From an uncultured beta proteobacterium (GTDB taxonomy: Bacteria > Pseudomonadota > Gammaproteobacteria > Burkholderiales > Burkholderiaceae_C): a stretch of DNA of 13,099 nucleotides. The stretch lies in contig CAIYQF010000494.1 of the NCBI GenBank assembly GCA_903928325.1, positions 1 through 13,099 of the forward strand, written 5' to 3'. The notes beneath the pieces were generated by a model that saw only the letters and a program-made list of their open reading frames with translations, had not been told where the DNA came from and made no database searches. Numbering within the stretch: the stretch's first letter is position 1; every line of letters starts with the position of its first letter. Positions 7,098 to 13,099 of this stretch are shown here, piece by piece. Both the position numbers and the translations under genes were made by a program.

Positions 7098-8327
7098 TTA
7101 GGACCGGTAATCGGCATTGATAGTGACGTAGTCGTGGCTCAGGTCGCAGGTCCAGACCGTGTGGCTGGCCTGGCCGCGCCCCAGATCGACCCGTATCCGG
7201 ATCTCGTTTTGCTGCATCACGCGCTGGCCGTCGGGCTCCGCATAGGCCGGGTTGCGTCCACCGCGCGTGGCGACGTGCACGTCGTCCAGGTAAAGCTCGA
7301 TGCCGCTCTGATCCAAATCGGCAATACCGGCGTACCCGACCGCGGCCAGAATGCGGCCCAGATTCGGGTCACTGGCAAAGAAAGCCGTTTTCACTAGCGG
7401 GGAATGGGCAATCGCGTAGGCCACCAGGCTGCATTCGCCGCGCGTACGCCCCCCGCTGACCTCGACCGTGATGAACTTGGTGGCGCCCTCTCCGTCACGC
7501 ACGATGGCATGCGCCAATTGCCGAGCAACACCCAGCAAGACGTCAACCAAGGCGCGACCATCGGGGCTGTCCAGCGAATCAATGGGGGCATGGCCCGCGT
7601 GGTTGGTAGCCATTAGCACCAGGGAATCGTTGGTCGATGTGTCGCCATCGACCGTAACGCAGTTGAACGACTCCTGCGCCAGCGCCAGGGCCAGCGGCTG
7701 CATCAGGCTTTGGGAAACGCAGGCGTCGGTTGCCAAAAAGCCCAGCATGGTCGCCATATTGGGGCGGATCATGCCCGCGCCCTTGCTGATGCCTGTCACG
7801 CTGACCTTTTTACCGCCAATGTGTGCCTGCGCGCCATAGGCCTTGGGCACCGTGTCGGTGGTCATGATGGCAAGGGCCGCCTGCATCCAGTTGTTGGTAT
7901 GGGCGTCCGCAATGGCCGCGTCCATGCCCGCAATGATGCGGTCAACAGGCAGCGGCTCCATGATCACTCCGGTGGAAAACGGCAACACCTGGACCGCATC
8001 AATCCCCAGGCGCTGGGCCAGGGCAGCGCAGCTACTGTGCGCGCGCGTCAAACCGTCGGCACCCGTGCCGGCATTGGCGTTGCCCGTGTTGACCAGCAAA
8101 GCGCGCACACCCTTGCCAGCGGCCAGGTGCTGCTGACAAACCTGCACGGGCGCGGCGCAAAAACGGTTGGTGGTGAACACCCCTGCCACGCTGGCGCCCT
8201 CGTCGAGCAAGAAAACCGACACATCGTTGCGGCCTTGCTTGCGCACGCCAGCTTGGGCCACGCCTACGCGCAAACCAGCGATGGGGTGAAGAGTCGCCGG
8301 ATCCGGCGGTGGCAAATTAACAGGCAT
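7098..8327 (-). CDS. argJ: bifunctional ornithine acetyltransferase / N-acetylglutamate synthase
   Basis: A 409-residue ArgJ, which transfers the acetyl group from N-acetylornithine to glutamate and, in bifunctional forms, also uses acetyl-CoA, so recycling acetyl groups in arginine synthesis. The precursor cleaves itself into alpha and beta chains at a conserved Ala-Thr bond; here KGAGMIRPNMATML places the nucleophile at T193. Also visible are LLVNTGNANAGTG (77-89), FSTGVIMEPLP (117-127), VTVDGDTSTND, and the C-terminal DYVTINADYRS. Length is normal (about 400-410). ATG 8327 has TAAGGA upstream, overlapping the secA stop. Whether it is mono- or bifunctional cannot be told from sequence alone. 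Confidence 0.96.
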   Translation of the reverse strand: MPVNLPPPDPATLHPIAGLRVGVAQAGVRKQGRNDVSVFLLDEGASVAGVFTTNRFCAAPVQVCQQHLAAGKGVRALLVNTGNANAGTGADGLTRAHSSCAALAQRLGIDAVQVLPFSTGVIMEPLPVDRIIAGMDAAIADAHTNNWMQAALAIMTTDTVPKAYGAQAHIGGKKVSVTGISKGAGMIRPNMATMLGFLATDACVSQSLMQPLALALAQESFNCVTVDGDTSTNDSLVLMATNHAGHAPIDSLDSPDGRALVDVLLGVARQLAHAIVRDGEGATKFITVEVSGGRTRGECSLVAYAIAHSPLVKTAFFASDPNLGRILAAVGYAGIADLDQSGIELYLDDVHVATRGGRNPAYAEPDGQRVMQQNEIRIRVDLGRGQASHTVWTCDLSHDYVTINADYRS

Positions 8328-8333
8328 GGCGTG

Positions 8334-8339
8334 TCCTTA
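8334..8339 (-). promoter_or_regulatory. Shine-Dalgarno TAAGGA for argJ, overlapping the secA stop codon
   Basis: On the minus strand the secA TAA (8339-8337) forms the first three bases of TAAGGA, 6 bases before the argJ ATG. Terminating SecA ribosomes therefore uncover or occupy the argJ initiation site, which suggests coupling. Confidence 0.65.
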
Positions 8340-11093
8340 TGCGAGCTTGCCGTGGCAGTGCTTGTATTTCTTACCGCTGCCACAGGGGCAGGGTTCGTTG
8401 CGGCCCACCCGCGGCAGGTCTGGGCTGGCGGCGGCGCTAGCGTCGGCCGCCTCTTGCGTAACCTGCGTTTCACCCGTTTCGGTGGGTGCGGTGTAGGTGA
8501 TGTTGCTGATGTTTTCACCACGGGACTCCAGCGCAGACGCCGCCTCGTCGATCTGCTCTGCCGACTGGATGCGCACCGTCATCAGCGTTTTGGTAACTTC
8601 GTTTTTCACCGCATCGAGCATTTGACCGAACAACTCGAAGGCTTCGCGCTTGTACTCTTGCTTGGGCTGTTTTTGCGCATAACCACGCAAATGGATGCCT
8701 TGGCGCAGGTAGTCCAGGGAACTCAAATGGTCACGCCACTGGCTATCAATGGTCTGCAAAAGCACCATGCGCTCAAAGTGGGTGAAGCTTTCTGCGCCCA
8801 CCTGGGCCAGTTTTTGCTCAAACGCAGCATGGGCTGCGGACACTACGGCAGAGAGCACGTCTTCATCTGTAATGGACGCTGCGGCAGTAATCTGGGCCGC
8901 CAAATCGATCTCTAGGCGCCACTCGACGGCCAATACATTTTGGAGCGAGGCGATGTCCCACTGCTCCTCCACCGACTCCGATGGTACAAACTGGCGTACC
9001 AGGTCCTCAAAACTGCCTTCGCGCAAGGATTTGACCTGGGCGCTGAGGTCTTGCGCGTCCAAAATCGCATTGCGCTGCTGGTAAATCACCTTGCGCTGGT
9101 CGTTGGACACGTCGTCGTACTCCAGCAACTGCTTGCGCATGTCAAAGTTGCGCGCCTCCACCTTGCGTTGGGCGCTTTCGATGCTGCGGGTCACGATGCC
9201 CGCTTCAATCGCCTCGCCCTCAGGCATTTTCAGCCGGTCCATGATGGACTTAACGCGGTCGCCGGCAAAAATCCGCATCAGCGAGTCGTCCAAGCTCAAA
9301 TAAAAGCGCGAAGAGCCGGGGTCTCCCTGGCGGCCCGAGCGGCCACGCAGCTGGTTGTCAATGCGGCGCGACTCGTGGCGCTCGGTGGCAATGATGCGCA
9401 AGCCGCCCAGCGCGGTAATGGCATCGTGGTCCAGCTTCCACTGGGCCTTGATTTCGGCCACTTTGGCGCTCTTGGCGCCGTCATCCAGGCTTTCATCGGC
9501 CTGCACGTCTTGCAGGGCTTTTTCGATATTGCCGCCTAGCACAATGTCCGTGCCCCGCCCGGCCATATTGGTGGCGATGGTGATCATCTTGGCGCGTCCG
9601 GCCTGGGCCACGATATCGGCCTCGCGGGCGTGTTGCTTGGCGTTGAGCACTTGGTGCGGCAAACCTTCTTTGGTCAGCAGCTCGGCGATGATTTCGGAGT
9701 TTTCGATGGAGGTGGTGCCCACCAGCACCGGCTGGCCTCGCTCATAACACTCGCGGATGTCGGCAATGGCGGCTAGGTACTTCTCTTGCGTGGTTTTGTA
9801 CACGCGGTCAAGCTGGTCCTCGCGGCGGCTGACGCGGTTGGGCGGGATAACCACGGTTTCCAGGCCATAGATTTCTTGGAATTCGTAGGCCTCGGTGTCG
9901 GCGGTGCCGGTCATGCCCGAAAGTTTGCTGTAGAGACGGAAGTAGTTCTGGAAGGTAATGGACGCCAGTGTCTGGTTCTCAGCCTGGATTGCCACGCCCT
10001 CTTTGGCCTCTACCGCCTGGTGCAGGCCGTCGCTCCAACGGCGCCCGGTCATCAGGCGGCCTGTGAATTCATCCACGATGACAATTTCACCTTCTTGCAC
10101 CACATAGTGCTGGTCGCGGTGGAAGAGGTGCTTGGCCCGCAGCGCCGCGTAAAGGTGGTGCATGAGCGTGATGTTGGCCGGGTCATAGAGCGACGATCCC
10201 ACCGGGATCAGCCCAAGGCCTGCGAGCAGTTTTTCCGCACTCTCGTGCCCGTCTTCGGTGAGCACGATTTGCTGGGACTTCTCATCCACGGTGAAGTCGC
10301 CTGGCGTAATCACGCCCTCGCCGGTACGCAAATCCAGCTCACCTTCTTGGCGCTTGAGCGACGGGACCACGGTATTGATGGCGATGTACAAGGCCGTATG
10401 GTCTTCGGCCTGGCCGCTGATGATGAGCGGCGTGCGTGCCTCGTCAATCAGGATGGAGTCGACCTCGTCGACGATGGCAAAGTTCAGTACCCGCTGCACC
10501 CGGTCTTTGGCCTCATAGACCATGTTGTCGCGCAGGTAGTCAAAGCCGTATTCGTTGTTGGTGCCGTAGGTAATGTCGGCGCGGTAGGCTGCCTGCTTTT
10601 CCTCGCGCGGGACGTTGGGCGTATTGATACCCACCGTCAGTCCCAAAAATTCGTACAACTGGCCCATCCAGCGCGCGTCGCGGCTGGCCAAGTAGTCGTT
10701 GACGGTGACAACATGCACGCCTTTGCCGGTGAGGGCATTGAGATAGACCGGCAAGGTCGCGGTCAGGGTTTTCCCCTCACCGGTTCCCATTTCCGATATC
10801 TTGCCGTGGTGCAGTGACATACCGCCAAGCAACTGCACATCGAAGTGGCGCATTTTCATCACCCGCTTGCAGCCCTCGCGCACGACGGCAAACGCCTCGG
10901 GCAGCAGTGCATCCAAACCCTCTCCTGCGGCCACCCGTGCCTTGAATTCGTTGGTCTTGGCGCGCAGTGCCTCGTCGCTCAACTGTTCGTACACGGGCTC
11001 CAGTGCGTTGATGCGCACCACGGTGGCGCGGTATTGCTTGAGCAAACGGTCGTTTCGGCTTCCAAAAAACCGGGTCAAAAATGATAGTGGCAT
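8337..11093 (-). CDS. secA: preprotein translocase ATPase subunit SecA
   Basis: A 918-residue SecA, the ATPase motor that pushes unfolded preproteins through SecYEG. NBD1 has Walker A MGTGEGKT (102-109) and the DEVD Walker B box (209-212); EYGFDYLRDNM (181-191) and a GRSGRQGDPGSS arginine-finger motif in NBD2 are present. The preprotein-crosslinking, helical wing and scaffold regions follow, ending in an acidic/Ala-rich linker and the SecB/lipid-binding zinc tail (C902, C904, C913, H914). Length is typical of betaproteobacteria. ATG 11093 gives the familiar SFLTRFFGSRNDRLLKQYR start; TTG 11114 would add seven unlikely residues. No clear Shine-Dalgarno precedes it. A 138-bp leader with two inverted repeats separates it from the upstream M23 gene. 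No SecM-like ORF is seen. Confidence 0.98.
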   Translation of the reverse strand: MPLSFLTRFFGSRNDRLLKQYRATVVRINALEPVYEQLSDEALRAKTNEFKARVAAGEGLDALLPEAFAVVREGCKRVMKMRHFDVQLLGGMSLHHGKISEMGTGEGKTLTATLPVYLNALTGKGVHVVTVNDYLASRDARWMGQLYEFLGLTVGINTPNVPREEKQAAYRADITYGTNNEYGFDYLRDNMVYEAKDRVQRVLNFAIVDEVDSILIDEARTPLIISGQAEDHTALYIAINTVVPSLKRQEGELDLRTGEGVITPGDFTVDEKSQQIVLTEDGHESAEKLLAGLGLIPVGSSLYDPANITLMHHLYAALRAKHLFHRDQHYVVQEGEIVIVDEFTGRLMTGRRWSDGLHQAVEAKEGVAIQAENQTLASITFQNYFRLYSKLSGMTGTADTEAYEFQEIYGLETVVIPPNRVSRREDQLDRVYKTTQEKYLAAIADIRECYERGQPVLVGTTSIENSEIIAELLTKEGLPHQVLNAKQHAREADIVAQAGRAKMITIATNMAGRGTDIVLGGNIEKALQDVQADESLDDGAKSAKVAEIKAQWKLDHDAITALGGLRIIATERHESRRIDNQLRGRSGRQGDPGSSRFYLSLDDSLMRIFAGDRVKSIMDRLKMPEGEAIEAGIVTRSIESAQRKVEARNFDMRKQLLEYDDVSNDQRKVIYQQRNAILDAQDLSAQVKSLREGSFEDLVRQFVPSESVEEQWDIASLQNVLAVEWRLEIDLAAQITAAASITDEDVLSAVVSAAHAAFEQKLAQVGAESFTHFERMVLLQTIDSQWRDHLSSLDYLRQGIHLRGYAQKQPKQEYKREAFELFGQMLDAVKNEVTKTLMTVRIQSAEQIDEAASALESRGENISNITYTAPTETGETQVTQEAADASAAASPDLPRVGRNEPCPCGSGKKYKHCHGKLA

Positions 11094-11184
11094 GGGTACG
11101 ATACGGTGCTGCAAGCCTTGTTGGAAGCAGACCCGCGCAGTCCTTTTGGTTGTCGGTGTTCAGGCAGAGGGTGTGCCAGGCAAG

Positions 11185-11203
11185 CGTCGTTCAACACACG
11201 ACG
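11185..11203 (-). repeat. inverted repeat (6-bp arms, 7-base loop) in the secA leader
   Basis: CGTCGT (11185-11190) and ACGACG (11198-11203) are perfect complements around a 7-base loop. It lies about 90 bases upstream of the secA start and next to a second inverted repeat. No T-tract follows on the minus strand, so it is not a standard terminator. Confidence 0.5.
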
Positions 11204-11204
11204 G

Positions 11205-11218
11205 CGTGGCCCGCCACG
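11205..11218 (-). repeat. inverted repeat (CGTGG/CCACG) just after the M23 stop codon
   Basis: CGTGG (11205-11209) pairs with CCACG (11214-11218) with a 4-base CCCG spacer, of which the outer C and G may also pair. On the minus strand it begins 13 bases after the M23 stop. It could protect the 3' end of the upstream message or pause transcription before secA. Confidence 0.45.
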
Positions 11219-11231
11219 GTAATCGCGGATT

Positions 11232-12164
11232 TTAACGTTGCGGCTTTGCCATAGCGGTGGCCGTGCCCAAGCGCAAAAATTTCTGCGGATCTTGTGGCAC
11301 ACCACGCACCAGCACCTCAAAATGCAGGTGCGGCCCGGTAGAGCGGCCCGTGTTGCCGACTTCTGCAATTTTTTGCCCGCGCTTGATGATGTCGCCCTTC
11401 TTAACCAGGCTGCGTGACAAATGGGCGTAGCGAGTCAGCAAATCGTTTCCATGGTCAACTTCAATCAGGTTGCCGTATTGCGGGTGCACCTCCTGCCCCA
11501 CCACCACACCACCCGCAGCGGAAAAAATAGACGTTCCGACGCTGGCCGGGAAATCAAGCCCCTCGTGCAGGGCCGACATACCATTAAAGGGGTCGATGCG
11601 CCAGCCAAAACCTGAGCCCACGCCCACTGCAGGTACTGGTGACTGAGTCGGAATCATCATTTTTTTGATTTTTTGCTCAAAAAGGCGCGATTCGATCACC
11701 GTCATGATGTCGTTGCGCCGACCCGTTGTTTGCTCGATTTGCTCCAAAGTCGCTTGCAGCTCCTGCATCGTCAGGTCGCGACCCAGCACCAACGCGCCGC
11801 CCTGGCCCGCTGGGCCTTTGACGGCCGTAGGGTCCAAGCCCGCCAAGCCCGATACCCGTTCGGCCAAAGACTCCAGTTGCAAAAGCTTGGCCTGCATCTC
11901 GCCCATTCGCTTGGCCATCACCTCGATGTTTTCCCGCAAAAAACGGTCTCTTTGGTCAAATTCATCTTTGACCACCAAGCGCATTACCGAGCTGATAACG
12001 GGCCAGCCGTCGCGCGCGCCCTTGAGCAAAATCCAATGGTAAATACCAGCAGACACCAGCGTGACCGCCAGAAAAAAACCCGCCAAACCCAGGGCCAAAT
12101 TTGTGCCACCCATTTGCAGCACGTAGCTTTTGGAGAGGCGGGGATCCGTGATAATGAGTTGCAT
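11232..12164 (-). CDS. membrane-anchored M23/LytM family metallopeptidase
   Basis: A 310-residue inner-membrane protein with a periplasmic LytM domain. One transmembrane helix is at about residues 21-47, a coiled-coil-prone region at about 68-105 and again near 130-170, and the M23 domain at about 182-301. The zinc and catalytic residues are all visible: H200 and D204 in HEGLD, H248 in YAHLS, and H279/H281 in PHLHFE, so it should be an active peptidoglycan endopeptidase rather than a degenerate EnvC/NlpD-like activator. I chose ATG 12164 (MQLIITDPRLSKSYVLQ) because GGGGGTG lies upstream; ATG 12176 (MGVH...) and an upstream TTG at 12224 are alternatives, the last overlapping dciA. It is first in the secA unit and head-to-head with dciA. 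A murein cross-link hydrolase role is inferred from the family. Confidence 0.9.
   Translation of the reverse strand: MQLIITDPRLSKSYVLQMGGTNLALGLAGFFLAVTLVSAGIYHWILLKGARDGWPVISSVMRLVVKDEFDQRDRFLRENIEVMAKRMGEMQAKLLQLESLAERVSGLAGLDPTAVKGPAGQGGALVLGRDLTMQELQATLEQIEQTTGRRNDIMTVIESRLFEQKIKKMMIPTQSPVPAVGVGSGFGWRIDPFNGMSALHEGLDFPASVGTSIFSAAGGVVVGQEVHPQYGNLIEVDHGNDLLTRYAHLSRSLVKKGDIIKRGQKIAEVGNTGRSTGPHLHFEVLVRGVPQDPQKFLRLGTATAMAKPQR
12150..12155 (+). promoter_or_regulatory. possible -10 element (GATAAT) for dciA
   Basis: GATAAT matches five of six bases of the sigma-70 -10 consensus and would give a 5' leader of roughly 27 bases to ATG 12189. No good -35 is seen, and the site lies inside the first codons of the M23 gene on the other strand. 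Weak. Confidence 0.2.
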
Positions 12165-12188
12165 ATGCACCCCCATTGCGTGAAATAG

Positions 12189-12500
12189 ATGAGTCGCCCG
12201 CTTACGTGCCTTTCGGTTCTGCAAGCCGGTCTAAAGTCCCCTACTTTAGCGCGTCTTGCTGACTTGTCCGCCCAGTCCGAGGCCCGGCGCACCTGCATTG
12301 ATACCTTAATCCCTGCCATGCTTCGCTCGTCCATCAAAGGCGGACCAATCGAGGACGGTGTGTGGTGCCTAGTGGTGGACAACACGGCAGTGGCTTCCAA
12401 GCTGCGCCAACTGCTGCCCAAGCTGGAGTCCCACCTGCGAAGCAAAGGCTGGGACGTGAACGCCATACGTATCAAGGTCCGAAGCAGCGTGGCGGCTTAG
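12189..12500 (+). CDS. dciA: DciA/DUF721 family protein (replicative helicase loader-like)
   Basis: A 103-residue small protein with the DUF721 pattern: a helical N-terminus (LQAGLKSPTLARLADL), a middle helix (IDTLIPAMLRSSIKGG), then a KH-like core with LVVDNTAVASKLRQLLPKLESHLRSKG and a terminal strand INAIRIKV-type ending (VNAIRIKVRSS). DciA proteins load or help load the DnaB replicative helicase in bacteria lacking DnaC. DUF721 genes next to secA are common in Proteobacteria, which supports the call. Compared with longer DciA proteins it has little C-terminal extension. ATG 12189 has only a weak ribosome site (AAATAGA). Its start is 24 bp from the oppositely oriented M23 start. A perfect inverted repeat lies inside codons 15-21. 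Confidence 0.8.
   Translation: MSRPLTCLSVLQAGLKSPTLARLADLSAQSEARRTCIDTLIPAMLRSSIKGGPIEDGVWCLVVDNTAVASKLRQLLPKLESHLRSKGWDVNAIRIKVRSSVAA
12231..12249. repeat. perfect inverted repeat inside dciA (7-bp arms, 5-bp spacer)
   Basis: CTAAAGT (12231-12237), CCCCT, ACTTTAG (12243-12249): the arms are exact reverse complements. It covers codons 15 to 21 (start) of dciA and lies 67-85 bp upstream of the M23 start codon, so it could be an operator for the peptidase-secA unit, a hairpin in the dciA message, or coincidence. Confidence 0.55.
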
Positions 12501-12554
12501 AAAACTTACGGATTTGGCATCCACCCAAGGCCGGGGTCGTGTACCATGAATCTC

Positions 12555-12595
12555 CTCTGGCTATGCCGCGTTTTTTTCAAGCGGGCCCGCCAGAG
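12555..12595 (+). repeat. inverted repeat in the leader of the choline-binding protein gene
   Basis: CTCTGGC (12555-12561) and GCCAGAG (12589-12595) are perfect complements. Nested inside are CCGC (12566-12569) and GCGG (12581-12584) around a loop with seven Ts. It ends 34 bases before the choX start codon. It may be a leader RNA structure or a regulator-binding site, or could help end dciA transcription, although no T-tract directly follows the outer stem. Confidence 0.4.
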
Positions 12596-12619
12596 AGCCC
12601 CAGCCCTACCCGCCACCAT

Positions 12620-12623
12620 GGAG
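12620..12623 (+). promoter_or_regulatory. Shine-Dalgarno GGAG deciding the choX start
   Basis: GGAG is 6 bases upstream of ATG 12630, an ideal spacing, and overlaps the in-frame ATG 12618. It therefore supports 12630 as the real start. Confidence 0.65.
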
Positions 12624-12629
12624 ATATGC

Positions 12630-13099
12630 ATGCACCTTGACACCTTTTTTCACCGCCCTGTACGCTTGGCCGCCACTGTGCTGGCCGCTGGCCTGTCACT
12701 GCTCGGCCAGGCCCACGCCGCTGAGCCCGCATCCTGCCAAGCCGTTCGCTTTGCCGATGTCGGATGGACCGACATCACCGCCACCACGGCGGTCATGTCT
12801 GAGATCCTAAAAAGCATTGGCTACAAGCCCTCGGCGCAGGTGCTCTCGGTGCCCGTGACGTACAGCAGCCTCAAGGCCAAAAAAATTGACGTTTTCCTGG
12901 GTAACTGGATGCCGTCCATGGAGGGCGACATCAAGCCCTATACCGCCGACGGATCGGTCGAAACCCTGGGTGCCAACCTCGAAGGTGCCAAATACACCCT
13001 GGCCGTACCCGACTATGTCGCAGAGGCTGGTGTCAAAACCTTTGCAGACCTGGCCAAAAATGCCGACAAGTTCAGCAAAAAGATTTATGGCATCGAGCC
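12630..13099 (+). CDS. choX: choline/glycine betaine ABC transporter substrate-binding protein, N-terminal part (3' end outside window)
   Basis: The frame stays open to the window end (156 full codons). The first 30 residues form a Sec signal peptide: basic RPVR, a hydrophobic LAATVLAAGLSLLG core, and an AHA|A cleavage site. The mature part matches OpuAC/ChoX-type periplasmic binding proteins: VRFADVGWTDITATTAV, VLSVPVTYSSLK, DVFLGNWMPSMEGDIKPY and NLEGAKYTLAVPDYV, the last two carrying aromatic residues typical of the quaternary-amine pocket. Choline (ChoX) is favoured over glycine betaine/proline (ProX) by the overall pattern, but this is recognition without alignment. It should feed a ChoV/ChoW-type permease/ATPase downstream. 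An in-frame ATG at 12618 is possible but has no ribosome site. The gap to dciA (129 bp) holds the inverted repeat noted separately and no clear promoter. Confidence 0.85.
   Translation, partial: MHLDTFFHRPVRLAATVLAAGLSLLGQAHAAEPASCQAVRFADVGWTDITATTAVMSEILKSIGYKPSAQVLSVPVTYSSLKAKKIDVFLGNWMPSMEGDIKPYTADGSVETLGANLEGAKYTLAVPDYVAEAGVKTFADLAKNADKFSKKIYGIE

Noticed and set aside
7710..8915. 401-codon plus-strand ORF antisense to argJ and the secA 3' end
   Set aside because: It crosses two well-supported minus-strand genes and their junction, and its translation has no recognisable domain.
9786..10817. 343-codon plus-strand ORF antisense to secA
   Set aside because: It lies wholly within the clear secA coding region on the opposite strand; its low-complexity, His/Gln/Val-rich translation is the usual shadow of a GC-rich gene and matches no family I recognise.
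11075..11368. 97-codon minus-strand ORF spanning the M23-secA gap, considered as a SecM-like leader peptide
   Set aside because: It overlaps the M23 gene heavily, has no signal sequence and no SecM-like arrest motif, and has no plausible ribosome site.
12514..12547. TTGGCA ... TACCAT as a sigma-70 promoter for choX
   Set aside because: The spacer is 22 bp, too long, and the -10 match is poor; no sigma-54 pattern fits either.

Overview
The window looks like a chromosomal segment of a betaproteobacterium of the order Burkholderiales, most likely Comamonadaceae (Rhodoferax/Polaromonas-like). The evidence is the protein style of SecA, ArgJ, ZapD and PilB/C/D, the gene partnerships, and the moderately high G+C. 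It is dense: all intergenic gaps are under 150 bp, and there are no tRNAs, rRNAs, insertion sequences or CRISPR arrays. The placement is inference; no search was run.

Layout. (1) Plus strand, 1-5683: the 3' end of a dTDP-4-dehydrorhamnose 3,5-epimerase gene (rmlC/rfbC), then pilB, pilC, pilD, coaE, zapD and yacG. Gaps are 22 bp or less and several stop/start codons overlap, so this reads as one transcription unit. PilB (assembly ATPase), PilC (membrane platform) and PilD (prepilin peptidase) are the core of a type IV pilus machine. CoaE makes coenzyme A, ZapD bundles FtsZ, and YacG is a zinc protein that inhibits gyrase. (2) Minus strand, 12164 down to 5707: a membrane-anchored M23/LytM peptidase, secA, argJ, a DUF815 AAA+ ATPase and a MutT-type Nudix hydrolase. 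It converges on yacG across a 23-bp gap that holds a weak hairpin. (3) Plus strand, 12189-12500: a small DciA/DUF721 protein, head-to-head with the peptidase gene. (4) From 12630 to the window end: the 5' part of a choline/glycine betaine ABC transporter substrate-binding protein.

How it fits together: most of the window is cell-envelope and growth housekeeping (pilus assembly, protein export, murein remodelling, division, CoA and arginine synthesis, nucleotide clean-up, replicative helicase loading). The choline-binding protein starts a separate osmoprotectant/choline uptake unit.

No clearly novel system is visible. Points worth a second look are the rmlC-pilB junction, a 9-codon mini-ORF bridging coaE and zapD, the uncharacterised DUF815 ATPase, paired inverted repeats in the secA leader, the very short M23/dciA divergent junction with a perfect inverted repeat inside dciA, and an inverted repeat in the choX leader.
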